This document shows, one piece after another, positions 23,042 to 31,064 of a stretch of DNA of 40,050 bases. The translations under genes were made by a program, and so were the position numbers. Every line of letters begins with the position of its first letter. Within the stretch, counting starts at the first letter, position 1. The notes under the pieces were generated by a model. The model was not told where the DNA came from. It saw only the letters and a program-made list of their open reading frames with translations, and did no database searches. The stretch lies in NCBI RefSeq assembly GCF_022664395.1, contig NZ_JAKRET010000024.1, positions 1-40,050 of the forward strand, read 5' to 3'. The stretch comes from Sphingomonas lacusdianchii (lineage in GTDB: Bacteria; Pseudomonadota; Alphaproteobacteria; Sphingomonadales; Sphingomonadaceae).

Positions 23042-23851
23042 TTAGCGGTGGTGGACGAGCAGCAGGGGTACCCGGCACCGCTTCAGCATGCCCTGCGTCG
23101 CGCCACCGAAGATCGTCTCCATCGTGCGAGCGTGGCCATAAGCGCCCATGACGACCAGGTCATAGTGACCCATTTCGGCTTCGCACCGGAGCGCGACGTC
23201 CACCCGGTCGATGCCGATCGGCTCCCTCTTGATCACGGGTTCGATCCCATGCCGCGAGAGGTAGCGGGCCGCATCCTCGATCGGCGTGTCCATCGACTTG
23301 TCGTCGGCATAGTAGAGCGTGACGCAGCGGGCGAGCGACAGGAGCGGCATGGCCGCAGTCAGCGCCGCCTCCGCGTCCGGCGAGCCGTCCCAAGCGACGA
23401 TCGCGCGACCCCGCACATCGAGCTTGCGAGAAGCCGGAGGTACGGCGAGCACGGGTTTGCCGGTGTGCACCAGCAGATCGCCGATCACGTCCCGCATGCG
23501 CGGGAGAAGCTTGCCGTCCTCGTCCGTGCTGAGCACGATCAGGTCCGTCATTCGCGCCCGAGCTTCGATCGTCTGCGACAGAAAGCCGGTCGTCTCTGTC
23601 CAGTCGAACGGGACGTCCTCGCGCTCGAGCCGCGCCCGCATCCGGACACCGTGAAGGGTCTCGCTCTCCTGCTCCTCGGCGAGCAGAAGGCCGCCGACGC
23701 CCATCGCCACATAGTCGCCCATCACCTCGGGGATGATCGTCAGGTCGAGACAGGTGAGATGCCCGCCCACCGCGCGCGCAACGTCGAGAGCCGACTGGTA
23801 CCGGGCCTCCTGTCCTTCATCGCCGTGGATCAGCAGCAGGATGTTCTTCAT
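23042..23851 (-). CDS. Universal stress protein, tandem UspA domains
   Basis: The 269-residue cytoplasmic protein consists of two UspA folds. The second keeps the ATP-binding pattern G-AYGHARTMETIFGGATQGML near residues 236-257 (G-x2-G-x9-G-(T/S)), and the first is more diverged. It lies between fnr and the channel/fixLJ genes on the same strand (72- and 68-base gaps). Tandem USPs of this kind often belong to low-oxygen regulons. The ATG at 23851 follows GGAGGGAACCC. Confidence 0.9.
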   Translation of the reverse strand: MKNILLLIHGDEGQEARYQSALDVARAVGGHLTCLDLTIIPEVMGDYVAMGVGGLLLAEEQESETLHGVRMRARLEREDVPFDWTETTGFLSQTIEARARMTDLIVLSTDEDGKLLPRMRDVIGDLLVHTGKPVLAVPPASRKLDVRGRAIVAWDGSPDAEAALTAAMPLLSLARCVTLYYADDKSMDTPIEDAARYLSRHGIEPVIKREPIGIDRVDVALRCEAEMGHYDLVVMGAYGHARTMETIFGGATQGMLKRCRVPLLLVHHR

Positions 23852-23923
23852 GGGTTCCCTCCTCTAGCCTGGATCGATGCTAGGAGGGCGACCGCGGCGC
23901 CAATATCCGCAATGTTCCGGATG

Positions 23924-24619
23924 TCAGGCCGCGCGCTGGCGAAGGCACGCCTCGTCCTCGACGCGGAAATGCTTCACCGACAAGGTGATCAGGCCTCTGG
24001 CCTTGAGCTTGCTCAGCTCGCGGCTGACTGTCTCGAGCGAGAGCCCCAGAAGGTCGCCCATCTGCTGTCGGGTGAGGGGAAACGCGACGTTGTCCTCTGG
24101 CGATCGTTCCGCAAACTCGACTAGCAGGCTGGCAACCCGCTCACCGGCCGACTTGCGGCCGAGCAACAGCATCCATCGACGCGCCCTGTCGAGCTCGTCC
24201 AGGGCGCGCAGCAGCAGTGCATGCTCGACCTCCGGGTGGGTTGCGGCGAACTGCTCGAAGGCCGGTCGCCCCAAAACGCAAAGCCGGGTCTGTCCGAGCG
24301 CTGTGACGGAATAGCTGCTCCGTGTACCGAACGGCCTGCCGACCACGTCCCCCATGCCGGCAAGTCCCAGAATCTGCTCGCGTCCATCGGCGAGCGACGC
24401 GGTCAGCTTAAGGACTCCGGACACGACGAAGCCGACGAGCAGCGTGTCGTCATCCTCCCAGACCAGCGTCTCGCCGCGCGCGAGCGTGATCGGGCGGGCG
24501 AGCCGGTCGAACTCGCGTGCCGCCTCCGGCGAGAAGTTGCTGCAGAGCGAACGGCTGCGGGCAGCGCAGCCCATGCAACGCGATGAGAGTGTCGACTGAG
24601 CGGCGGCCAATTGCATCAT
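23924..24619 (-). CDS. fnr: FNR-type oxygen-responsive transcription regulator
   Basis: The 231-residue Crp/Fnr protein has N-terminal Cys15, Cys18 and Cys26 (RCMGCAARSRSLC) plus Cys114 (RLCVLG), the four-cysteine set expected for a 4Fe-4S oxygen sensor. The C-terminal helix-turn-helix (QMGDLLGLSLETVSRELSKL) has the E..SR residues that read TTGAT/TTGAC half-sites. The start is placed at ATG 24619, preceded by GGAAGGGAAGT, rather than the GTG 15 bases upstream. It probably binds the dyads found before ompW, hemN and cyoA/MFS. A dyad at 24691-24704 may also control this gene. Confidence 0.93.
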   Translation of the reverse strand: MMQLAAAQSTLSSRCMGCAARSRSLCSNFSPEAAREFDRLARPITLARGETLVWEDDDTLLVGFVVSGVLKLTASLADGREQILGLAGMGDVVGRPFGTRSSYSVTALGQTRLCVLGRPAFEQFAATHPEVEHALLLRALDELDRARRWMLLLGRKSAGERVASLLVEFAERSPEDNVAFPLTRQQMGDLLGLSLETVSRELSKLKARGLITLSVKHFRVEDEACLRQRAA

Positions 24620-24690
24620 ACTTCCCTTCCCCACCGCCGATAAGGAGCTGCCGCGCCCTCGGGCATAAGGGATTGTACGAAGGTCCCGGG

Positions 24691-24704
24691 TTGTCGCAGG
24701 TCAA
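24691..24704. promoter_or_regulatory. Candidate FNR/FixK box between fnr and ompW
   Basis: TTGTCGCAGGTCAA matches the TTGAC-N4-GTCAA dyad except at the inner left half. Its centre is about 61 bases before the ompW start, which would place a class II start site roughly 20 bases upstream of the ATG. It could also act on fnr. Confidence 0.5.
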
Positions 24705-24758
24705 ATCGAGACCGGGAGATCAGGGACTAGCCGCGGAGCTCACTTCGAGGAGTCTCCC

Positions 24759-25415
24759 ATGCGCGCCTACCTGACCGCCGCCCTGTTCACCGCGGCATTG
24801 CTCACTCCCGGCATGGCCGCGGCGCAGACCGCCGCCGGCGACTGGCTGGTGCGCGTCCGCGGCATCGTGGTGTCGCCGACGGAGAGTTCCGGTGAGGTTT
24901 CCGGCCTTCCGGGCAGCCGGGTGGGCGTGACCGACAGCGTGATGCCCGAGGTTGATTTCACCTACATGGCGACCGACCACATCGGCGCGGAGCTGATCGT
25001 CGCCACGACGAAGCACAAGGCGACGGGGCGAGGCTCAATCGCCGCCATCGATACGGTTGCGAGTACGTGGGTGCTGCCGCCGACGCTGACCCTGCAATAC
25101 CATCTCGCGCCCACCGGCAAGATCCGGCCCTATGTGGGCGCCGGCGTCAATTACACGGTCTTCTATGCCGAGAATGCCAGCGACGCACTGGAAGGCGCGC
25201 TCGGGTCGACGAAGGTGCGCATGAGCGACAGCGCCGGTTACGCACTGCAGGCGGGCGTCGATGTCGACATCGGGCCTCGCACCTTCCTGAACGTCGACGT
25301 CAAGTACATCGACATTGACACCACGGCCCGGCTGACCACCGCCGCGGGGACGAACCGTGTGCGTGTCAGCATCGATCCGCTGGTAATCGGCGTCGGCGTC
25401 GGCATGCGCTTCTAA
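24759..25415 (+). CDS. ompW: OmpW-family outer-membrane protein
   Basis: The 218-residue product has a signal peptide (MRAYLTAALFTAALLTPGMAAAQ) cleaved after AAAQ or nearby. An eight-stranded beta-barrel pattern follows, with OmpW blocks WLVRVRGIVVSP, LPPTLTLQYHL, KIRPYVGAGVNYTVFY and a C-terminal Phe (VGVGMRF) for barrel insertion. OmpW forms a small hydrophobic channel and is FNR-regulated in enterobacteria; an FNR-like box upstream agrees. The start follows GAGGAG. A rho-independent terminator lies directly downstream. Confidence 0.92.
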   Translation: MRAYLTAALFTAALLTPGMAAAQTAAGDWLVRVRGIVVSPTESSGEVSGLPGSRVGVTDSVMPEVDFTYMATDHIGAELIVATTKHKATGRGSIAAIDTVASTWVLPPTLTLQYHLAPTGKIRPYVGAGVNYTVFYAENASDALEGALGSTKVRMSDSAGYALQAGVDVDIGPRTFLNVDVKYIDIDTTARLTTAAGTNRVRVSIDPLVIGVGVGMRF

Positions 25416-25438
25416 CGCCCTTTCTCCGGCCGAACTCA

Positions 25439-25474
25439 GCGGCCACGCCGGTTCCCCGACGTGGCCGCTTTTTT
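25439..25474 (+). terminator. Rho-independent terminator after ompW
   Basis: A perfect 9-bp stem, GCGGCCACG/CGTGGCCGC, with a 12-base loop is followed by six T residues. It ends ompW transcription and separates it from the convergent hemN. Confidence 0.9.
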
Positions 25475-25485
25475 GCGCCCGAAGA

Positions 25486-26829
25486 TCAGACTGCGCGGCT
25501 GAACCGCTGGACGTTGAGCGCCGAGTGCTCGTCGAACGCGCTAGCGACCAGGCGGGCGTAGGGCTTCCCCTCCGGGGTCAGCGCGAGCGTCGCGCCCGAG
25601 ATCGTCACCAGGCCGCGCAGCACAAGATCTTCCAGCCGATCATGAGCCCTTCGGTCGAGCAGTCCACGAATGCCGAACGTCCGGTGCGCGATGTCCAGGT
25701 CCACCTGCCCGTCGCAGAGCAGCCGCTCGATCACCCAGCCGCGCGCACGATCAGTCGGCTGTAGCGTGACGCCTTTGACCCCGGCCAGCCCACCGGAGTT
25801 CACCATTTCGACATACCGACCGAGGTGCTTCCCGTTCTGTACGATGACGTTGCCCACCTGACTGATTGCGGAAGCACCGAGGCCGATCAGGGCATCGGCG
25901 TCGTCATCCGTGAAACCCTGAAAGTTGCGCCGGAGGCGACCGGCCGCCGCGGCTTCGGCGAGCGGGTCGTCGGGCCTGGCGTAGTGGTCGAAGCCGATTG
26001 TGGCAAAACCCTGCTCCTCGAGCATCTCATGAGCCAGCAGCGACTGCGTGAAGCGAGCATGCGCGTTCGGCAGCAGCGTGTCGTCGATCATGCGCTGGCG
26101 CGGCAGCATCCGGGGCATGTGCGCGTAGCCGAACATCGCCACACGGGAGGGTGCAAGCAACCGCGTCCGCGCAAGCGTGCATGCGATGTCATCCAGCGTC
26201 TGGCCGGGCAGTCCGTACATGAGGTCGAGATTGATGGCGGCAACACCGGCCGCGCGCAGCTCGGCCGCGCGGAGCGCCACCTCCCGGAACGGCTGTACTC
26301 GGTTGATCTGCTGCTGGATCCGCAGGGAAAAGGTTTGGGCGCCGAGGCTGGCCCGCGTGATACCGCAGCCGGCCAGCGTGCGGGCATAATCGGCGTCGAG
26401 ACTACGCGGATCGAGTTCCGCAGCCCATTCGGCGGCAGGGTCGACCCGGAACGATCGCTGAAGCGCCGCGCAGATCCTACTGAACTCGGCTGCCGGCAGG
26501 GCATTGGGGCTGCCGCCGCCGAAGTGGACATGGGTGACGCAGCCGCGGACGAGCTGCGCTACCGTTTCAATCTCACTTAGCAGCGCCTCGACGTACCGGG
26601 TGACCCGGCTCGCGCGGCCGACGGCACCGGTGTTGCACCCGCAGTACCAGCAGATCGTCTCGCAAAAGGGAACGTGCAGGTAGAGCGAGAGCTTTGCGTC
26701 ATCGGCCAGCGCTCCCAGCGCTTGCCGTTGTTCGGAAGCTCCCACCTTCCCGCTGAACGAAACTGCGGTTGGATAGCTGGTGTAGCGTGGCACACTCAGC
26801 GCGGCGAGGTCAGCATGGTAAGCGGTCAT
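25486..26829 (-). CDS. hemN: Oxygen-independent coproporphyrinogen III oxidase
   Basis: The 447-residue radical-SAM enzyme converts coproporphyrinogen III to protoporphyrinogen IX without oxygen, supplying haem under low-oxygen conditions. The Fe-S cluster cysteines are Cys56, Cys60 and Cys63 (CETICWYCGC), with the conserved following Cys65 and the SAM motif HFGGGSPN. The start is taken at ATG 26829 (MTAYHADLAALSVPRYTSYP), matching HemN length; the longer frame would begin inside the regulatory dyad at 26864-26877. Low-oxygen control is therefore direct. The leader would be very short if the dyad acts at -41.5. Confidence 0.94.
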   Translation of the reverse strand: MTAYHADLAALSVPRYTSYPTAVSFSGKVGASEQRQALGALADDAKLSLYLHVPFCETICWYCGCNTGAVGRASRVTRYVEALLSEIETVAQLVRGCVTHVHFGGGSPNALPAAEFSRICAALQRSFRVDPAAEWAAELDPRSLDADYARTLAGCGITRASLGAQTFSLRIQQQINRVQPFREVALRAAELRAAGVAAINLDLMYGLPGQTLDDIACTLARTRLLAPSRVAMFGYAHMPRMLPRQRMIDDTLLPNAHARFTQSLLAHEMLEEQGFATIGFDHYARPDDPLAEAAAAGRLRRNFQGFTDDDADALIGLGASAISQVGNVIVQNGKHLGRYVEMVNSGGLAGVKGVTLQPTDRARGWVIERLLCDGQVDLDIAHRTFGIRGLLDRRAHDRLEDLVLRGLVTISGATLALTPEGKPYARLVASAFDEHSALNVQRFSRAV

Positions 26830-26863
26830 GAGCGTGCGATGACCGGCGACATTTGCCTGCGCC

Positions 26864-26877
26864 TTGACGATCGTCAA
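26864..26877. promoter_or_regulatory. FNR/FixK box upstream of hemN
   Basis: TTGACGATCGTCAA is a perfect 14-bp palindrome matching TTGAC-N4-GTCAA. Its centre is 42 bases before the chosen hemN ATG. It also lies 108 bases before the small gene at 26985 on the other strand, with a TATAAT at 26895-26900 between them. Confidence 0.85.
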
Positions 26878-26984
26878 ATGTCAGAGCCGCTACGTATAAT
26901 GCCGGATCAACGCCCTTGCGGTTGGTCAACGGCAGCAGCCGAGTAGCGCGGCACCCCGTAGGCCTCGAGCAAAAGGAGGCGACG

Positions 26985-27092
26985 ATGATCCATCTTCCGA
27001 ACGACTGGTTTCTGTATCTCGCGGCAGGCGCCATGGGCCTTTTTATGCTGACCATGATGTTCGTGACCGTCAGCGAACGCCGGCATCCCTGA
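26985..27092 (+). CDS. 35-aa single-pass membrane peptide
   Basis: ATG at 26985 is preceded by a near-ideal ribosome-binding site (AAAAGGAGGCGACG). It encodes MIHLPNDWFLYLAAGAMGLF, then MLTMMFVTVSERRHP and a TGA. One strong membrane helix (about residues 9-28) is followed by a basic cytosolic tail (positive-inside). Size and style resemble small oxidase-associated peptides such as CydX or CcoQ, but no sequence signature proves that. It sits in the low-oxygen cluster, divergent from hemN across a FixK-type box. It is too short for most gene finders. Confidence 0.7.
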   Translation: MIHLPNDWFLYLAAGAMGLFMLTMMFVTVSERRHP

Positions 27093-27120
27093 TTGGGGCC
27101 TGGCCCACAAATGGTGATTG

Positions 27121-27153
27121 GCCGCGAGCCCTCCATCGGCCGGCGCTCGCGGC
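27121..27153. terminator. Possible bidirectional terminator hairpin
   Basis: A perfect 9-bp stem, GCCGCGAGC (27121-27129) with GCTCGCGGC (27145-27153), lies between the ends of two convergent genes (stops at 27092 and 27160). No T-run follows on either strand, so termination is only suggested by position. Confidence 0.35.
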
Positions 27154-27159
27154 AGCAAC

Positions 27160-27687
27160 CTAGTGGGACGCTCCGTCGAGCGCCTGTTCCAGCGTCATTC
27201 TTGCGCCCGGCGTGTATCGGCGAGCGCCCAGATACAGGAACGCCAGCTCTTCATAGTCCAGCAAGCGCCGGCAACCATCGAACAGGCAGCGAAGCATGTA
27301 GCTGAGCATGTCCGTTCGCGAGTCGTCGACACCCTTCTCTCGGAGCATCTCGCCGACATCCTCCGCGTGCATGCCGATCGCGACCTGCTCAAGAAGGATG
27401 CGTCGCAACATACCCGCCCCGACGCGGAGCTGTTCGCCCGCGAACACGCGGTCGAGAAACCTGCTGGTGATCTCGACATGCTTTCTGAAGCGGCTTTGGA
27501 TCAGGTCGGCGATCGCACTACGCTCGTCATGGTCCGGTGCCTCCAGGAGGCGATCGGCGAGCGCTTCCACCCGGTCGCACATTTCTCTGATGTCGGCATG
27601 ATCCGACAAAAGAGCTCCAACATCGACCTCGTCGATGACCTTGGACCTGCGCACGAAGGGCAGCACCTGCGAGAAAGGCTGTTCCAC
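27160..27687 (-). CDS. Hypothetical helical protein, possibly hemerythrin-like
   Basis: The 175-residue product starts at GTG 27687, chosen for the upstream GGAGG. The sequence is nearly all helical, with histidines spaced along predicted helices (LLSDHADIREMCDRVEALAD, SRFRKHVEITSRFLDRV, AIGMHAEDVGEML). A four-helix bundle is plausible, and a hemerythrin-like di-iron site is possible, but the standard HHE spacing is not clear. It follows the flavodoxin-fold reductase by 22 bases and probably shares its message. The function is not known. Confidence 0.6.
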   Translation of the reverse strand: MEQPFSQVLPFVRRSKVIDEVDVGALLSDHADIREMCDRVEALADRLLEAPDHDERSAIADLIQSRFRKHVEITSRFLDRVFAGEQLRVGAGMLRRILLEQVAIGMHAEDVGEMLREKGVDDSRTDMLSYMLRCLFDGCRRLLDYEELAFLYLGARRYTPGARMTLEQALDGASH

Positions 27688-27709
27688 GGCAAAGCCTCCA
27701 GCTTTCTGG

Positions 27710-28387
27710 TCACTGCGTCCGGCTGCTATCCTCTTGCGAACGCCGCTGCAGCGCCGCCTGAGCCTGCGCGCGGTACCGACCGTCAGCGAGCATCGCGCAC
27801 GCCTTGTCCGCGGCCTGGCGCACCCGCTCCAACTGCTCCCCGGCGTAAGAGGCATCCATGTCAGGCACGACGGAGTCGATTCGAATGTGCTCGGCCTGTC
27901 CCATACCCAGTCCACGCCAGAGATAGACGTCAAACACCTCTTTCAACGACAGTACCTGCCCCTGCTCGTTGAGCCAGGGGAGCGAGGCGCCTGACGTGCT
28001 GAACGACAGAAGTGGCTTTCCTGCGACCACCGACTGCCCGGAAGCAGCCTGCAGATCGCGGAAGGTGTAGCCCGCCCCCAGTACACGCTCGACATAGCCC
28101 TTCAGCATGGCCGGCGGCAGGCCGAACCAGATCGGGTAGACGAAGACGACAATGTCGCAGCGCTCCAGATGGGCTAGTTCGGCTGCGACGTCCGCTGCAG
28201 GCGACCAGCCGGGTTCAGTCGGACGCTCGCTGGTGCGCAGCACCGGGTCGAACCCCAATGCATAGAGATCGCGGACCTCGACGCTATGGTGGTTGGCTGC
28301 AACCGCCTCCCGATAGGCATCGACGATGGCGTGGTCGAACCCTTCAGGCGTCGGGTTGGCGAGCACAACGAGGTGACGGAACATCAT
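27710..28387 (-). CDS. Flavodoxin-fold NAD(P)H:quinone oxidoreductase
   Basis: The 225-residue product belongs to the Flavodoxin_2 family (MdaB/KefF/NQO1-like). The signature VFVYPIWFGLPPAMLKGYVE, then RV, near residues 80-101 and the FMN/FAD loop FSTSGAS near residue 128 are typical. It should reduce quinones by two electrons in the cytoplasm. Start at ATG 28387 or the next ATG, three bases in. It lies 27 bases after the MFS gene, so the two are probably co-transcribed. It may feed or protect the quinone pool used by the Cyo oxidase (inference). Confidence 0.9.
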   Translation of the reverse strand: MMFRHLVVLANPTPEGFDHAIVDAYREAVAANHHSVEVRDLYALGFDPVLRTSERPTEPGWSPAADVAAELAHLERCDIVVFVYPIWFGLPPAMLKGYVERVLGAGYTFRDLQAASGQSVVAGKPLLSFSTSGASLPWLNEQGQVLSLKEVFDVYLWRGLGMGQAEHIRIDSVVPDMDASYAGEQLERVRQAADKACAMLADGRYRAQAQAALQRRSQEDSSRTQ

Positions 28388-28414
28388 GGCTTCACTCCAG
28401 TAGCGGTGGCCGGC

Positions 28415-29746
28415 TCAGGCGGCCTTGCGGCCCCAGTCACGGTTCAGCGCGAGCGCGCCCAGCGTGCAGGCGGCGCCCGACAGCAGGTACGCCCCCACGG
28501 CGATCAGCCCGAAGCGGCTGGCGAGGAACAGCGCCGCCAACGGTGCAAAGGCGGCACCGACGAACCAGGCCGCCGTCGCGGTGGTACCTGCACCCGTGTA
28601 GCGATGCCGGGGCGAGAAGCTGCCGTTGGTCGCGCCGGACGATTGCCCGAACGACAGCCCGAGCAGGACGAAACCGAGGATCATGTAGGTCCACTCGCCC
28701 GCCGGCCCGCGATCAAGGAGCTGCGGTGCGAACCCGCTGTACGCGCCGATCATCGCCGCCGACACGCCCAGCAGCACCCGCCGGCCGATCCGGTCGGCGA
28801 TGGCCCCTGAAGCCGTGACCGCAAGGAGTCCGACGGCTGCACCCACCATTTCGATGGTCAGGAAGCGGATAGCGCTGCCCCCATTCAGCACCACCCAGGA
28901 GAGCGGGAAGACGGTGACGAGGTGAAATAGCGCAAAGCTGGCGAGCGCGGCGAAGGCGCCGAGCACCACGGTGCGCCCCTCCTCCCGGAACATCTGGGTA
29001 ACGGGCGAGGGCTGCAGCTCTCGGCTTTCGAACAGCTCCTGGAACTCGGGCGTCGAGATGAGCCGAAGCCGGGCGAACAGCGCGACCACGTTGATAACAA
29101 AGGCGACGAAGAAGGGATAGCGCCAGCCCCAGTCGAGGAAGTCGCTCATCTTCAACGTGTTGAGCAGGAACGCGAACACGGCCGCGGCCACGAACAGGCC
29201 GATCGGTGCGCCGAGCTGCGGGATCATGGCGAACCAGCCGCGGCGGTTGGCCGGTGCGTTCAGCGACAGGAGCGCCGGCAGCCCGTCCCATGTGCCGCCC
29301 TGCGCGATCCCCTGCCCGATCCGGAAGAGCGCGAGCAGGGCCGCAGCGATCCAGCCGACCTGCGCATGGCCAGGCAGGAACGCCATGGCCGCGGTCGAGC
29401 CGCCCAGCAGGAACATGGCCACCGTCAGCTTGACCCCTCGCCCGTGCCTCCGATCCAGCCACAGGAACGCCATCGCGCCGAACGGGCGCGCGACAAAGGC
29501 CAGCGCGAAGATCGCGAAGGAGTAGAGCGTTCCCGTCACCGGGCTCACGTCGGGGAAGATCAGGCTTGGGAACACCAGCACCGACGCGATCGCGTAGACG
29601 AAGAAGTCGAAGAACTCGGTCGAGCGGCCGATGATGACGCCGACGGCGATGTCGCCCGGGCGAACGTCGTGCCGTTCGGCATTGATGAGGCTGGCGTCTC
29701 GCTCAAGTGCCGTCGAGTTCGCCGGGCCCAGGGTGCTGGCTACCAT
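28415..29746 (-). CDS. MFS transporter, metabolite:H+ symporter type
   Basis: The 443-residue inner-membrane protein has about 12 hydrophobic segments. GRSTEFFDFFVYAIASVLVF near the N-terminus and the loop LDRRHGRGVKL match the metabolite:H+ symporter group (ShiA/ProP/KgtP-like), as does the second-half loop ADRIGRRVLL. The substrate cannot be told. It is divergent from cyoA across a perfect FNR/FixK box centred about 63 bases before its start, so it is likely induced under low oxygen. The ATG at 29746 begins MVASTLGPANS. Confidence 0.9.
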   Translation of the reverse strand: MVASTLGPANSTALERDASLINAERHDVRPGDIAVGVIIGRSTEFFDFFVYAIASVLVFPSLIFPDVSPVTGTLYSFAIFALAFVARPFGAMAFLWLDRRHGRGVKLTVAMFLLGGSTAAMAFLPGHAQVGWIAAALLALFRIGQGIAQGGTWDGLPALLSLNAPANRRGWFAMIPQLGAPIGLFVAAAVFAFLLNTLKMSDFLDWGWRYPFFVAFVINVVALFARLRLISTPEFQELFESRELQPSPVTQMFREEGRTVVLGAFAALASFALFHLVTVFPLSWVVLNGGSAIRFLTIEMVGAAVGLLAVTASGAIADRIGRRVLLGVSAAMIGAYSGFAPQLLDRGPAGEWTYMILGFVLLGLSFGQSSGATNGSFSPRHRYTGAGTTATAAWFVGAAFAPLAALFLASRFGLIAVGAYLLSGAACTLGALALNRDWGRKAA

Positions 29747-29802
29747 GCTTCCAAGTCCTTCAATCTGACGTCTTCTCGTAATCTCGGGCGACCGGCGAAC
29801 CT

Positions 29803-29816
29803 TTGACTTTTGTCAA
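29803..29816. promoter_or_regulatory. FNR/FixK box between the MFS gene and cyoA
   Basis: TTGACTTTTGTCAA is a perfect match to TTGAC-N4-GTCAA. The centre lies about 66 bases before the preferred cyoA start (29876) and 63 before the MFS start. Activation in both directions at -41.5 would give leaders of roughly 25 and 22 bases. Confidence 0.85.
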
Positions 29817-29875
29817 AGTCGAGAGGGCGGCGTGCCGGTTAGCGGACGGGCATGCTCAAGACAGGATCCAACCTC

Positions 29876-31042
29876 ATGCGACGCGCTCTGCGCCTGCCAC
29901 AGCGTCTGGCGATGCTGGCGCTGCCGGCACTGCTCGGCGGCTGCGACATGGTGGTCATGAACCCCACCGGCGACATCGCGGTCCAGCAGCGCGACCTGAT
30001 CCTGTTCTCTACAGGCGTCATGCTGCTCATCATCGTGCCGGTCATGGTGCTGACCGTGGTGTTCGCGCGCAAGTACCGCCGCGGCAACGCGAACAAGACC
30101 TACGATCCGAGCTTCACCCACTCCACCACGCTGGAGCTGGTGATCTGGTCGTGCCCGCTGCTGATCATCATTGCGCTGAGCGCCGTGACCTGGACCAGCA
30201 CGCACCTGCTCGATCCCTTCCGGCCGCTGGAGCGGATCTCGCCGGGCCGCCCGGTGCCCGCCGGCACCAAGCCGCTCGAGATCCAGGCTGTCGCGCTCGA
30301 TTGGAAGTGGTTGTTCATCTATCCCGAGCAGGGCATCGCCACGGTGAACGAGCTGGCTCTGCCGGTGGACGTGCCGGTGCGCTTCTCCATCACCTCCAAC
30401 GATCAGTTCAACACTTTCTACGTGCCGACGCTGGCAGGCATGATTTACGCCATGCCGGGCATGCGCTCCGAGCTGAATGCGGTCCTGAACAAGCCGGGAA
30501 CGAGCGAGGGCTACTCCGCCAACTATTCCGGCGCAGGTTACTCCAACATGCGCTTCAAGATGCACGGGCAGTCGCCGGCAGACTTCGCACGTTGGGTGGC
30601 CGGAGTGAAGGCGCAAGGCGGCTCGCTTCCCACGGAGCGTTTCGTCGCCTTGGCGAAGCCGAGCGAGAAGGTGCCGGTGATGCGCTTCGCCGCCGTGCAG
30701 CCGCAGCTGTTCGATCGCATCGTCAACCGCTGCGTCGAGGCAGGCAAGCCGTGCATGATGGACGTGATGACGCGCGACATGGCGCGTGCCGGCGGCAACC
30801 CGCACGATCACCGCATGGGCGCCGGCATGCCGCCCGGCCGCGGCGCCGCGCCGATCATGGGTGAAAAGCCCACGCCCGCGCTCCAGAAGGCGCCCGAAGA
30901 CAAGGGCTCAGGCCCGAATGTCACCAAGCCGGCGAAGCCCGGGAAGGCTCCAGGCCAGCTGAAGCCGGGCGACCAGCGCAACCGCGACCTTTCCGCCCTT
31001 CCCTCCTTCCTCCGCGGCGCCGCTGGCGCCGTGCGGGCCTGA
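29876..31042 (+). CDS. cyoA: Cytochrome bo-type quinol oxidase subunit II
   Basis: The 388-residue lipoprotein has a signal with a lipobox (LPALLGGC, Cys near 24), two membrane helices (about 39-65 and 85-105) and a periplasmic cupredoxin domain. The CuA ligands of cytochrome c oxidases (CxxxC) are absent, which marks a quinol oxidase. The C-terminal ~90 residues are a Pro/Lys-rich extension (PEDKGSGPNVTKPAKPGKAP). The start at 29876 is preferred over 29852: AGGATC precedes it, and a FixK box acting at -41.5 would place the transcript start at about 29851. It heads the cyoABCD operon. Confidence 0.93.
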   Translation: MRRALRLPQRLAMLALPALLGGCDMVVMNPTGDIAVQQRDLILFSTGVMLLIIVPVMVLTVVFARKYRRGNANKTYDPSFTHSTTLELVIWSCPLLIIIALSAVTWTSTHLLDPFRPLERISPGRPVPAGTKPLEIQAVALDWKWLFIYPEQGIATVNELALPVDVPVRFSITSNDQFNTFYVPTLAGMIYAMPGMRSELNAVLNKPGTSEGYSANYSGAGYSNMRFKMHGQSPADFARWVAGVKAQGGSLPTERFVALAKPSEKVPVMRFAAVQPQLFDRIVNRCVEAGKPCMMDVMTRDMARAGGNPHDHRMGAGMPPGRGAAPIMGEKPTPALQKAPEDKGSGPNVTKPAKPGKAPGQLKPGDQRNRDLSALPSFLRGAAGAVRA

Positions 31043-31064
31043 CCCCCGCGCGATCGGAACCACG

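Noticed and set aside
26895..26900. TATAAT between hemN and the small membrane-peptide gene as a -10 box
   Set aside because: There is no -35 at proper spacing, and the distance from the FixK box centre is about five bases short of the usual class II layout; noted but not called as a promoter.
29876..31042. Cytochrome c oxidase (CoxB) instead of quinol oxidase subunit II
   Set aside because: The CuA ligand motif is absent and the lipoprotein signal and CyoA blocks fit a quinol oxidase.
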